A DNA stretch of 64,000 bases from Streptomyces showdoensis (GCF_039535475.1 NZ_BAAAXG010000026.1:2046001-2110000), one strand, 5' to 3'. Positions 45,675-58,164 are shown, counted from the stretch's first letter. A program made the numbers and translations. Notes: a model not told the origin generated them from the sequence alone.

Positions 45675-46147
45675 ACCGGAGGAACGCCTTCGGGGGCTTC
45701 TTGGTTACGTCGGTGGACGCACCCGGTGGCGGAAGGTCCTTGATCCGATGCGCGGAGTGTCCATGATGGGGGCGTACGGGTGCATTCGAGAGCGCAAGGG
45801 TGTTCGCCCGTAGCGGAGGGAACCGGGGTGTGCCGCATGGAGTGTCGGTCCTTACGGGTAAGACATTCCATGTGAGGAGGGGTGCCTCGCGGGCCGCCGC
45901 GTCTCACGTTCGCCATCGGCGTACTGGAGGTGCGGGTAACTACTTGGCCTGCGGGAACATCGTCTCGCACCATCGAGTTGGAGCATTTGTCGGCTGTTCG
46001 GCAGCAGGTCTCCCCAAGAAGTAAGGGGGTGATCCGGACGGATGTCGGCAGTTGGAATGAGCGGTCCCCGCTTGCGGGACTAAGCTGCGGAAGGACAGGG
46101 AGGGGATCGACCCCTAACTGACTGACCGCTCTGAGGAGCGATTAACG
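45675..46147. promoter_or_regulatory. Long divergent regulatory region upstream of clpC
   Basis: About 470 bp without a gene. It contains TTCGC-N5-GCGGA at 45803-45817, one mismatch from a TTCGC-N5-GCGAA palindrome like the ClgR operator. A long imperfect inverted repeat lies at about 45836-45873 (CATGGAGTGTC with GACATTCCATG, inner CTTAC/GTAAG). Near the gene is GAGGAG, 10 nt before the clpC ATG. ClgR is the known activator of clp genes in Streptomyces; binding here is inferred. Confidence 0.45.
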
Positions 46148-48670
<2,523 letters not shown>

Positions 48671-48688
48671 CGCTCGGCTGATGCCGTG

Positions 48689-48728
48689 AGGGGCGGCCCC
48701 GGAACCTGTGGGTTCCGGGGCCGCCCCT
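48689..48728. terminator. 18-bp-stem bidirectional terminator after clpC
   Basis: Arms 48689-48706 and 48711-48728 (AGGGGCGGCCCCGGAACC) pair perfectly around TGTG, with T-rich DNA on the plus side. It separates clpC from the convergent NACHT gene, which stops 4 bp later. Confidence 0.88.
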
Positions 48729-48731
48729 TTG

Positions 48732-51500
48732 TCATTTGACGGTCAGGCGGTCGCCCAGGGCGGCGGCGCCGAGGAGGCTCTTGGCCGGGACGCCGGAGAC
48801 CATGATCGCGAGGGCTTCGGGCAAGCCGTGGAGCGGCGTCAGATCGAGTGTTCCGTCGGTGTCCCGTACGTTGCCGAGCGTGAGCAACCTGAGATTGCGC
48901 AGTTCTCCTATCGCATCCAGGCGTGTGATGAGCGGGCAGTTGCTGACGAGCAGACCGCGGAGCTGGGAGCAGTCGAGGGAGGACAGAAGGTCGAGTGTGT
49001 CCAGACGCCCGTTGATGGCGATGCTGAGATGACGGAGCGGGCGGTTGCCGAGTGCTTCGACGATCTCGTCCGCGGGCAGGTCGCCCATGACGAGGACCTG
49101 CTTGAGGTGGGGCAGCTCCCGCAGGAAGCGCAGTTGCCGTGAGCCGTAGGCGCTGACCAGGTCCTGGTCCTGCAGGTGGATGAGGACCTCCCGGGCGAAG
49201 GCCTCCGGCGGGAAGGTGTCCCAGTTCGACGCGAACCGGTGTGCCTCACCGGCCTCGGCGAACGCGCGGGCGTAGGGGAGTGCGGTCGTCCCGCCGATCG
49301 CGGAGATCAGCCCGGTGATCATGTCCATGTTGTCCTTGGACGCCTCTTGGGGCCCTGGCAACAACGGCAGCACGTACTCGCCCAGCCGGGCCAGCTGCGT
49401 CACCTGTTCCGGGTTCCGTGGAGGCACCACCGACTTCACCGCCCTCTGCACGCGCCACCTCAGTGAATCGTCCAGCCACGCCGCGTGCTGGGCGGCCAGC
49501 GCGGCCAGGACGTACAGAGTCGTCTTCAGGTCCCGCTTGCGCGTCGCGGAGCCCGCCTCCAGGAGGCCCGCCACCAGCACCGGAAGGTCGCGGCGCTTGC
49601 AGTGACCGGCGGCCAGCAGGAGGACGTCGTGCCACTGCTGGTCGTGGGCGTGGCGGAGGAGTTCCGGGAGGACGTCGTCCTCGACGAACTCCTTCGCGGC
49701 CAGGAAGTCCTGGAAGGTGCGGTGGGCGAACTGGAAGACCTCGTCCGTGCGCTCCTGGAGGAGACCGCTGCGGTTGACGAGGTGGGTGAGGATCTCGGTG
49801 GTGCTCCCCTGTTCCCGGACGCGGGGCATGCCCGGCAGGTCGCGCTCGAGGCGTTGCTCGGCCTGTTCCCGGGTGAACTCGGTCTGGCCGACGCGGACCA
49901 GCCACGCAGCCAGGCGCTGGAGGAGCTGGGTGTGTTCCTCCACCGTCATGCGGATGCCGTCGGGGGCGTCGATGCGGCGCCGTTCGTCGCGGGCGCCGAG
50001 CAGCATCCTGAGCGCGGAGTCGTAGAGCTCCCAGCGGTTCTCGGGCAGGAAGCCCTCCCGCTGGCGGTGCAGGGCGCAGATCACCGCGCAGAGGAGCGGG
50101 GTGCGGGCCAGGTCGGCGAGGTTCGGATTGTGGCGGAACTGCTGGGCCAGATCGTGTTCGAGGTCGGCCAGGTTCTCCCCGGAGCCCGCGTCGAGCCGGG
50201 CGGCCTGGTGCCACGCGGCGACGAAGGCCTGGATGTCGTCGCCCCGGAGGGGGAGGAGGGTCAGCTCCTCGAAGTCCTCGGCGCCCAGCCAGTCCGCGGC
50301 CACGGCGTGCGGGCGTACGGTCGCCACGCAGCGGGTGGCGGGGTAGCGGGCCAGGAGCCCGCTGAGCCAGGCGTGGGCGTCCTCCCGGTCGCCCTGGGTG
50401 ACCTCGTCCAGGCCGTCCACCAGCAGCAGCCCCCGCCCGGCGGCGAGCACCCGCCCCGCCCACCCCTCGGGCGCCGTGTCGATCATGAGCCCGGCCACGC
50501 CGGGCAGCTCGGCGGGGGACGGGAAGCCGTTGCCCCGGGCCCGCAACGACCGCAGCGGTACGACGAAGGGGACGAGGCCGTTGAGCTCGGCGAGCTCCGG
50601 GCCGAGGGTGCCGGCGGCGGCGTGGGCGGCCAGCCACCACATGAGGGTGGTCTTCCCGGCGCCCGCGTCGCCGCGGAGCAGCACGCGGGGGCGGGCGGCG
50701 AGCAGGTCGTCGATGCGGCGGGGGGCGGGGACGGCCTCCCGGTCGCGGGAGGTGGCCTCCAGGGAGAGGTAGGCGGTGTCGAGGTCCCATTCGGAGGCGC
50801 GCTTGCCCAGCTCGTCGAGCCCGAAGATCTTGGTGCGGCGGTAGGCGGCGCCGAGGGCTTCGCCGTACTCCTCCTCGTAGAAGTCGTCACGGGGGTGGGC
50901 GCCGGTGGTCGCCACGGTGACGGCGGGGAGCCACTGGCGTGCCTCGTCGTCGGCGAGGACGGCGGTGAGGGAGACGCATTCCAGGCGCTGGTGGCCCCGG
51001 CCGCGAGGGACGGCGCGGACGATGCCGAGGAGCTTCTCGCCGGCGAAGACGGGTGCGCCGGAGAGGCCCGCGAGCGGGGAGGGGCCGTCCTCGTCGGCGG
51101 TGACGGGCGGGTGGTCCAGTTCGACGGTCAGGGTGCGGCGGAGCAGGCCGGCCATGGGCAGCACGGTGCCGGTGTACTGGTCGAGGTCCGGCTTCCGTCC
51201 GTCGTACCGCTGGATCCTGGGATAGCCGATGATTTCGCAGCCGGGTATCGGGCGGGCGGTGATGACCGTGCCGAGCGGCGGGGCCGGGGTGCCGCCCGTG
51301 TCGCCCTGCAGGAGCGCCGCGTCGAGCGTGTCGTCCGACCACACCACCCGTAACCGGGTCGGGTCCTGCCCCGGCGCCACCACCATGGCGCTGTGGGCCC
51401 CGGCGAGGACATGGGCGCTGGTCAGTACCGTCCCCGGGGCCACGAGCACCCCGCTGCCCTGCTGCCGTCCCAGGACCGCGAAGACGAGGTCCGCCGTCAC
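48732..51500 (-). CDS. Trypsin-like protease-NACHT NTPase-LRR protein, probable conflict/defence effector
   Basis: A 922-residue protein. Residues 1-195 form a trypsin-like domain with a complete triad: His30 (TSAHVL), Asp60 (LDAALL), Ser147 (LSGAPV). A linker (AYRRTKIFGLDELGKR) leads to a NACHT NTPase: Walker A GDAGAGKTT (277-285, Lys283), Walker B LLLVDGLDEV. A helical region follows (about 470-760), then C-terminal leucine-rich repeats (about 800-900). Comparable NACHT proteins mediate anti-phage defence: the repeats sense, NACHT oligomerises, the protease acts. GTG 51500 overlaps the Trypco2 stop (GTGA). Leu50 is encoded by TTA (51351-51353). Confidence 0.88.
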   Translation of the reverse strand: MTADLVFAVLGRQQGSGVLVAPGTVLTSAHVLAGAHSAMVVAPGQDPTRLRVVWSDDTLDAALLQGDTGGTPAPPLGTVITARPIPGCEIIGYPRIQRYDGRKPDLDQYTGTVLPMAGLLRRTLTVELDHPPVTADEDGPSPLAGLSGAPVFAGEKLLGIVRAVPRGRGHQRLECVSLTAVLADDEARQWLPAVTVATTGAHPRDDFYEEEYGEALGAAYRRTKIFGLDELGKRASEWDLDTAYLSLEATSRDREAVPAPRRIDDLLAARPRVLLRGDAGAGKTTLMWWLAAHAAAGTLGPELAELNGLVPFVVPLRSLRARGNGFPSPAELPGVAGLMIDTAPEGWAGRVLAAGRGLLLVDGLDEVTQGDREDAHAWLSGLLARYPATRCVATVRPHAVAADWLGAEDFEELTLLPLRGDDIQAFVAAWHQAARLDAGSGENLADLEHDLAQQFRHNPNLADLARTPLLCAVICALHRQREGFLPENRWELYDSALRMLLGARDERRRIDAPDGIRMTVEEHTQLLQRLAAWLVRVGQTEFTREQAEQRLERDLPGMPRVREQGSTTEILTHLVNRSGLLQERTDEVFQFAHRTFQDFLAAKEFVEDDVLPELLRHAHDQQWHDVLLLAAGHCKRRDLPVLVAGLLEAGSATRKRDLKTTLYVLAALAAQHAAWLDDSLRWRVQRAVKSVVPPRNPEQVTQLARLGEYVLPLLPGPQEASKDNMDMITGLISAIGGTTALPYARAFAEAGEAHRFASNWDTFPPEAFAREVLIHLQDQDLVSAYGSRQLRFLRELPHLKQVLVMGDLPADEIVEALGNRPLRHLSIAINGRLDTLDLLSSLDCSQLRGLLVSNCPLITRLDAIGELRNLRLLTLGNVRDTDGTLDLTPLHGLPEALAIMVSGVPAKSLLGAAALGDRLTVK

Positions 51501-51859
51501 CGTCCCTCAGCCCCGTCGCCCTGGTCCCCGGCCCGCCCGAACCCGGACAGGTCCGCCTCCTCCTCGTTCCCCACCAGCCACGCCCCGCCGGTCGCCGTGT
51601 TCCGCGGCTTCAGGGTGAAGGAGACGCGGTGGGTCTCGCCGCGGGTGCGGGAGGCGTCGGCTCCGGCTTCGACGACCCAGGCCTTGACCTTGGTGCCGCC
51701 CTTGAGCTCCTTGCGGAGTTCGATCGTGAACTCCATCTGGATGTCGCCGACCTCGAAGCCGACGGGCTGTCCGGTGGCGCGGGCGGCGGCGTCGACGAGC
51801 TGGTCGCGCACGGCGGCGATCGCGTCGGCGAGTTCGATCGTGGAGATGTCCTGGGTCAT
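51497..51859 (-). CDS. Trypsin-co-occurring domain (Trypco2) protein
   Basis: A 120-residue protein that is essentially one Trypco2 domain: IELADAIAAVRDQLVDAAA, then GFEVGDIQMEFTIEL, VKAWVVEAGADA and HRVSFTLKP. The family was named for co-occurring with trypsin/STAND NTPase genes in predicted conflict systems. Its stop overlaps the start of the trypsin-NACHT gene by 4 bp, so the two are made together. A role as inhibitor, substrate or adaptor of the protease is inference. ATG 51859 gives the family N-terminus. Confidence 0.82.
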   Translation of the reverse strand: MTQDISTIELADAIAAVRDQLVDAAARATGQPVGFEVGDIQMEFTIELRKELKGGTKVKAWVVEAGADASRTRGETHRVSFTLKPRNTATGGAWLVGNEEEADLSGFGRAGDQGDGAEGR

Positions 51860-51872
51860 GGCTCGGAAGTTA
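51859..51872 (-). promoter_or_regulatory. Leaderless -10 element of the Trypco2-NACHT operon
   Basis: On the minus strand TAACTT (51872-51867) ends 7 nt before the Trypco2 ATG at 51859, and no ribosome site is present. This fits a leaderless mRNA. No clear -35 box is visible. Confidence 0.45.
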
Positions 51873-51959
51873 GTGCCGTGCGGAGGGTCGTGGAGGGGGT
51901 TCCGGAGGGTTCGGTCGCGTGACCCAGGTCCCATTCGGGGTGCGGCCGTGGTGACAAGC

Positions 51960-52323
51960 CGCACAGGCGTTTCGGAGGGTACTAAGTGGAATAGTCGTTT
52001 GTTCTCATCAGAAACCGGGACGTATGCGGCTCAACCTCCGGGACTTTGGTCCCGGAGGGCCCGAAGGGGACATCGCGCAGCCTTTCGGGCGGTTCGGGAC
52101 GCTCGCGACGTGGGGTTAAACCGATCGATCAGGGAGGTTATGTCCGATTTCGTGGACCCGCTTCCGGGTCGTCAAGGGTCGATCTTCTCCGGAGATCGCT
52201 ACGACGGGATGTCGTAGATGAGGTGTTTTGGGCTGGCTGGGGGTCCGGGTTACCAAGGATGAGCAAGCCCGGCGCAGACCGCTGTCGCGTCGGGTCCCGT
52301 TCTGTCCGGAGGTTCACCCCCGT
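51960..52323 (+). promoter_or_regulatory. Long structured leader upstream of the M23 peptidase gene
   Basis: About 360 bp with no gene and locally lower GC. It has a perfect 10-bp hairpin CCTCCGGGAC-TTTG-GTCCCGGAGG (52035-52058), a second small stem at CGATCT/AGATCG near 52180-52200, and GGAGG about 15 nt before the ATG. Several Streptomyces cell-wall hydrolases have structured leaders, but I do not see the conserved core of the c-di-AMP (ydaO) riboswitch. Confidence 0.4.
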
Positions 52324-52998
52324 ATGTCGAAGCGCGTCATGAAGCCCAGCATCCGTATCGCCGCCGTCGCCACCCTCGCCACCGCCGGCCTGGGAGCGTC
52401 GCTGGTGGCCGGGGCCGGGTCCGCCTTCGCCGCCGAGGGCACGGCCGCCGTCGCGTCCCCCGTGAGCGCCACGTCCACCGCGATCGCGAACCAGGCCGCC
52501 GTCCAGGCCAAGGCCGCCGCCCAGGTGAAGGCCGCCGCCGTCAAGGCGCAGGCCAAGACCGTGGCCGCCAAGAAGTCCGCCGCCTGGGTCAAGCCCGTCA
52601 GCGCCTACACGCTGTCCGCCAGCTACAACCAGGGCGGCGCCATGTGGGCCCACAAGCACTCCGGCCAGGACTTCGCCGTCCCGGTCGGCACCCCGGTCAA
52701 GGCCGCCGCGGCCGGCACCGTCGTGAAGGCCGGCCCCAACGGTGGCGGCGACGGCCCGGCGTACGGCAACGCGATCGTCGTGAAGCACGCCAACGGCACG
52801 TACTCGCAGTACGCCCACCTCTCGAAGATCCAGGTGAACGTCGGCCAGTCGGTCGCCGCCGGTCAGCGGATCGCCCTCTCGGGCAACACCGGCAACAGCT
52901 CCGGCCCGCACCTGCACTTCGAGATCCGCACCACCCCGAACTACGGCTCCGCCGTGAACCCGGCCGCCTTCCTGCGGTCCCACGGCGTCTCCATCTGA
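52324..52998 (+). CDS. Secreted M23-family peptidase (LytM-type)
   Basis: A 224-residue secreted protein: signal peptide RIAAVATLATAGLGASLVAGAGSAFA, an Ala/Lys-rich helix, then an M23 domain with zinc/catalytic motifs HSGQDFAV (HxxxD) and GPHLHFEIR (HxH). M23 enzymes cut peptidoglycan peptide bridges. ATG 52324 has GGAGG upstream. Convergent with the TetR gene, sharing a terminator. Confidence 0.9.
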   Translation: MSKRVMKPSIRIAAVATLATAGLGASLVAGAGSAFAAEGTAAVASPVSATSTAIANQAAVQAKAAAQVKAAAVKAQAKTVAAKKSAAWVKPVSAYTLSASYNQGGAMWAHKHSGQDFAVPVGTPVKAAAAGTVVKAGPNGGGDGPAYGNAIVVKHANGTYSQYAHLSKIQVNVGQSVAAGQRIALSGNTGNSSGPHLHFEIRTTPNYGSAVNPAAFLRSHGVSI

Positions 52999-53013
52999 CG
53001 CGAGGATGGACGC

Positions 53014-53041
53014 CGGTCAGGCCCCCTGGTGGGCCTGACCG
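53014..53041. terminator. Bidirectional hairpin overlapping the tetR stop
   Basis: An 11-bp perfect stem CGGTCAGGCCC/GGGCCTGACCG with a CCTGGT loop. The TetR gene's TGA (53017-53019) is inside the left arm. It serves both the M23 and the TetR transcripts. Confidence 0.65.
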
Positions 53042-53580
53042 ATCAGATCGAGGGCGACCTCGAGGACGGCTTCGTGCTTCTCCTCGGCGTCGCCCTCGAT
53101 GTTCTCCATGAAGAACGTGCCGGCGTGCATCGTGAAGATCGCGCTGACCGAGCGGACCTTGTCCGTCATGGAGAACTCCGGCTCCTGGATCAGCCCGATC
53201 ACCGCGATCATGCGCTCCTTGAACGTGAGGCCGATGCTCAGCTCGCGCACGGTGGCCTGGTTCTCCTGCATGAAGCGGAAGAGGGGGGCCGCGGCGAGCA
53301 GTGCCTCCTGGTAGCGGCGCAGGATCTCCTGCTTGGTCTCCAGGGTGCGGGGCTGGTCGTGGCCCCAGGCGATCAGCTCGTCCATGGGACGGGTGAGGTC
53401 CTCGAAGATGCCGATCAGGATGTCTTCCTTGGTCTTGAAGTGGTAGTAGAGCGCGGCCTTGGTGACGTCGAGGCGTTCCGCGATCTCGCGCAGTGAGGTC
53501 TTCTCGTACCCCTGCTCGGCGAAGAGTTCGAGGGCCACGTCCTGGATGCGCTGGCGGGTGTTGCCTCGGGCCTGGGCCAT
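53017..53580 (-). CDS. TetR-family transcriptional regulator
   Basis: A 187-residue repressor with an N-terminal TetR helix-turn-helix (RQRIQDVALELFAEQGYEKTSLREIAERLDVTKAALYYHFKTKEDIL) and a C-terminal helical ligand domain. It is divergent from an MFS drug exporter, with two copies of one operator-like palindrome between the genes, so it very likely represses the exporter and itself. Inducer unknown. Confidence 0.92.
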   Translation of the reverse strand: MAQARGNTRQRIQDVALELFAEQGYEKTSLREIAERLDVTKAALYYHFKTKEDILIGIFEDLTRPMDELIAWGHDQPRTLETKQEILRRYQEALLAAAPLFRFMQENQATVRELSIGLTFKERMIAVIGLIQEPEFSMTDKVRSVSAIFTMHAGTFFMENIEGDAEEKHEAVLEVALDLIGQAHQGA

Positions 53581-53601
53581 GGTCTCTCGCTTCCACAGAT
53601 A

Positions 53602-55271
<1,670 letters not shown>

Positions 55272-55307
55272 CCCCGTCCGACCCCCGTCCGACCCGGACC
55301 GCACCCC

Positions 55308-55345
55308 ACGACGGCCCCCTCGCCCACCGGCGAGGGGGCCGTCGT
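55308..55345. terminator. 17-bp-stem terminator between MFS gene and cseC
   Basis: Arms ACGACGGCCCCCTCGCC and its complement pair perfectly around CACC (55308-55324 with 55329-55345), between the convergent MFS gene and cseC. Confidence 0.85.
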
Positions 55346-55401
55346 CAGTGGCGCCTTCCGCACCGACGACTGCCGGCGGGACTACGAGGAGTCCTGGGGG
55401 A

Positions 55402-56718
55402 CTAGTCGGCCAGCCGCAGCACGGGGAAGCTGCCCGTGGCCGTCGGGGCGTGCTCCGGCAGCCACAGCACCGCGATGGCGCCGCCGGAGCCCTCCGGGGT
55501 GCCCTCGGGGGCCGCGTTGCGGAAGGTCAGCCGGGCGCCGAGGACCCGGGCCTGGCCGGCCGCGATGGTCAGGCCCAGGCCGTGGCCCTGGCCCGCGCGG
55601 TCGCTGCTGCCCGTACGGAAGCGGCTCGGGCCGTCCTGGAGGAGCGCCTCGGGGAAGCCGGGGCCGTGGTCCCTGACCCGGACCACCCGGCCCTCGACGG
55701 TGACCTCCACCGGGCCCTTGCCGTGCTTGGCGGCGTTGGCGAGGAGGTTGCCGAGGATGCGCTCCAGGCGGCGCGGATCGGTGTTCACCCACGACTCGTG
55801 GACGACCCGGACCGCCGCCTCCGGGTCGAGCACCCGCACCCGGCGCGCCACGAACTCGCCCAGCGCGAGCTCCTGGAGCTCGGCCCGCTCGGACGCGCTG
55901 TCCAGCCGGGCCACCTCCAGGACGTCCTCGACCAGGGTCCGCATGGCCTGCGCCCGGTCCCGCACGAGTTCGCTCGGCCGCCCGGGCGGCAGCAGCTCGG
56001 CCGCCGTGAGCAGCCCGGTGACCGGGGTGCGCAGCTCGTGCGCGATGTCCGCGGTGACCCGCCGCTCGGCCTCGATCCGCTCGTTCAGGGCGTCCGTGAG
56101 GGCGTCGACGGCGCGGGCCAGTTCGTCGGTCTCGTCCCGTACGACGCCGCCGATGGCGTCCCGGACCCGGACGTCGGTGTTGCCCTGGGCGACCCGCCCG
56201 GCCGCCGCGGCCGCCTTGCGCAGCCGCCGGGAGAGCTGGCCGCCGATGAGGACGCCGAGCGCGCAGCCGCCGAAGACCACCGACACCGAGCCGATGATCA
56301 GGGCCCGGTCCAGGTCCTTCATGATCGTGGCGCTGCGGTCGGCGAAGGGCACGTGCAGCGAGAGGACGTCGCCGTTGGCGAGCGGCACGGCCGCCCACAC
56401 GTCCGGCGGCCCCTCGCGGTGCTCCTGCACGTAGGTGCCGCGCCGCTTGTCGCGCATCAGCTGGTCGAGCTGGGGCGGCAGCGCCGGGTCGTTGATCTTG
56501 GTGCCGAAGCGCGGTTCCTTCGGCTTGGAGGTCTCGTACACGCGCTGGGCGAAGAGCAGTCGCCACATCTGCACGTCGCGCGCGTTGTCGAGCATCGAGA
56601 CGCGGGCCGCGTTGTGGACGACCAGGCTGAGCGTGACCGCGATGAGAGCGCCGACCGCCGCGATGGCGACGGCGATCTTCCAGCGGACCCCCGTACGGAG
56701 GGCGAGCCCCTTCACCAC
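55402..56718 (-). CDS. cseC: Sensor histidine kinase CseC
   Basis: A 438-residue kinase. First helix about 12-34 (KIAVAIAAVGALIAVTLSLVV), an extracytoplasmic domain of about 120 residues, second helix about 157-178, then HAMP, HisKA with His in RRVTADIAHELRTPVTGLL, and HATPase_c with NLLANAAKHG and GQGHGLGLTIAAG. In S. coelicolor CseC senses cell-envelope damage and phosphorylates CseB to turn on sigE. GTG 56718 or 56715 can serve as start. Last gene of sigE-cseA-cseB-cseC. Confidence 0.9.
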   Translation of the reverse strand: MVKGLALRTGVRWKIAVAIAAVGALIAVTLSLVVHNAARVSMLDNARDVQMWRLLFAQRVYETSKPKEPRFGTKINDPALPPQLDQLMRDKRRGTYVQEHREGPPDVWAAVPLANGDVLSLHVPFADRSATIMKDLDRALIIGSVSVVFGGCALGVLIGGQLSRRLRKAAAAAGRVAQGNTDVRVRDAIGGVVRDETDELARAVDALTDALNERIEAERRVTADIAHELRTPVTGLLTAAELLPPGRPSELVRDRAQAMRTLVEDVLEVARLDSASERAELQELALGEFVARRVRVLDPEAAVRVVHESWVNTDPRRLERILGNLLANAAKHGKGPVEVTVEGRVVRVRDHGPGFPEALLQDGPSRFRTGSSDRAGQGHGLGLTIAAGQARVLGARLTFRNAAPEGTPEGSGGAIAVLWLPEHAPTATGSFPVLRLAD

Positions 56719-56763
56719 CTGCTGACCTGCTTCATCCTCTGCGTCCTCGGTGACCCGGCCGGG

Positions 56764-57468
56764 TCACCCCTTGAGCTTGTATCCGAAACCGCGGACCGTC
56801 TCGATCCGGTCCTGGCCGATCTTCGTGCGCAGCCGCTGCACATGGACGTCCACCACGCGGGTGTCGCCGCCCCAGCCGTAGTCCCAGACCCGCTCCAGGA
56901 GCTTGTCGCGGGACAGCACCGTGCCGGGCGCCGTGGAGAACTCCAGGAGCAGCCGCATCTCGGTCGGGGTGAGCGCGACCGTCACCCCGCCCTTGCGCAC
57001 CTCCATGCCCTCGGTGTCGACCTCCAGGTCGCCGAAGGCGAGCAGGCCGCCCTCGGCGGGCTCCTCACGGCCGCCGTCCCCGGCGCCCGGGCCGCCGGCG
57101 TGGCCGAAGCGGCGCAGCACCGCCCGGATCCGGGCCATCAGCACGGAGCCGTCGAAGGGCTTGGTGACGTAGTCGTCGGCCCCGGCCTCCAGGCCGAGGA
57201 CGACGTCGATGGAGTCGGCCCGCGCCGAGAGCATGATCACCGGCACGGTCGACTCGTCCCGGATCCGCCGGCACAGGCTGACGCCGTCCATGCCCGGCAG
57301 CATCACGTCCAGGAGCGCGATGTCGGGGCGGTCGGCGCGGAAGGCCTCCAGTCCGGACAGCCCGTCGGGCATGGCGGTCACCGTGAAGCCGTCCCGCTCC
57401 AGCGCGAGCTGGGTGGCCTCACGGATGACGTCGTCGTCCTCGACGAACAGGACATGGGTCTCGGCCAT
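56764..57468 (-). CDS. cseB: Response regulator CseB
   Basis: A 234-residue OmpR/PhoB-type regulator: receiver with VEDDD, phospho-Asp in IALLDVMLPGMDG and Lys in DDYVTKPFDGS; a Gly-rich linker; winged helix ending RVWDYGWGGDTRVVDVHVQRLRTKIG and GFGYKLKG. In S. coelicolor it activates the sigE promoter. Lies 45 bp upstream of cseC and 18 bp after cseA. Confidence 0.92.
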   Translation of the reverse strand: MAETHVLFVEDDDVIREATQLALERDGFTVTAMPDGLSGLEAFRADRPDIALLDVMLPGMDGVSLCRRIRDESTVPVIMLSARADSIDVVLGLEAGADDYVTKPFDGSVLMARIRAVLRRFGHAGGPGAGDGGREEPAEGGLLAFGDLEVDTEGMEVRKGGVTVALTPTEMRLLLEFSTAPGTVLSRDKLLERVWDYGWGGDTRVVDVHVQRLRTKIGQDRIETVRGFGYKLKG

Positions 57469-57486
57469 GGTGCGCCTCGCCGCCCT

Positions 57487-58164
57487 TCAGTTCGCGGGCT
57501 CGCTCGGCGAGGGCTCGGTACCGTCGATACCACCGTCGCCGACGGCCTTGCTGTAGTCGTTGTGCACCCAGTCGTGCTGGGTGAACCTGTTCCCCGACCA
57601 GCGGTAGGTGATCACGTCCTCGCCCGAGGGGTACGCCACCGGGTCGCCCTTCGCGTACACCTGCTTGGTGACGATCAGGTCGCCGCGGTCGATCGTGCCG
57701 TAGACGGCGGCGTCCTCGGCCATGAAGACGTTCGTGTACCTGTTGTTCTCCTCGCGGTACACGTACGTGCCGATGCCGACGGCGTCACCGCAGGTCATCA
57801 CGTTGACGACGACGTCGGGCGCGGTCGAGTTGGTGAGGTTCCCGTACGAGGTGTCCACCGGGTAGGCGTTCGCCGTGCACGGCTTCAGGTCGGCCTTCGT
57901 CCGCTCGCCGATCTTCGGGTCGGCCTTGAGCAGCGCGATCGGATCCACCCGCTCGGCGGCCGGGGCCGCACCGCTCTCCACGTCGGCGGCGGCGGGCGGC
58001 GAGGTGGCCGGGGCCGTCGAGGCGACCTCGTCGGAGCGGGCCGCGCCCTCGTCGCGGGAGCCCGTCCCACCGGTCGAGCAGCCGGCCACGAGCACGCCGA
58101 CGGCGGCGAGCCCGGCCACCGCCGTGATGCTCGCCGCCCGTTCTCTGGCACTCAGGCCGCGCAC
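57487..58164 (-). CDS. cseA: Lipoprotein CseA, negative regulator of the sigE system
   Basis: A 225-residue lipoprotein: N-terminal helix ASITAVAGLAAVGVLVAGC with the lipidated Cys, a Ser/Ala/Thr linker and an external domain (KPCTANAYPVDTSYGNL, VVNVMTCGDAVGIGTYVYREENNRY). In S. coelicolor CseA dampens CseC signalling from outside the membrane. GTG 58164 lies inside the end of sigE, a 13-bp overlap, indicating coupled translation. Confidence 0.87.
   Translation of the reverse strand: MRGLSARERAASITAVAGLAAVGVLVAGCSTGGTGSRDEGAARSDEVASTAPATSPPAAADVESGAAPAAERVDPIALLKADPKIGERTKADLKPCTANAYPVDTSYGNLTNSTAPDVVVNVMTCGDAVGIGTYVYREENNRYTNVFMAEDAAVYGTIDRGDLIVTKQVYAKGDPVAYPSGEDVITYRWSGNRFTQHDWVHNDYSKAVGDGGIDGTEPSPSEPAN

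Noticed and set aside
48732..51500. Serine protease of the housekeeping DegP/HtrA type
   Set aside because: No PDZ domain or signal peptide; the protease is fused to NACHT and LRR modules, which points to a signalling or defence role.
51960..52323. c-di-AMP (ydaO) riboswitch before the M23 gene
   Set aside because: The leader is long and the gene type fits, but I cannot find the conserved GGGGTGAATC-like core, so I do not call it.
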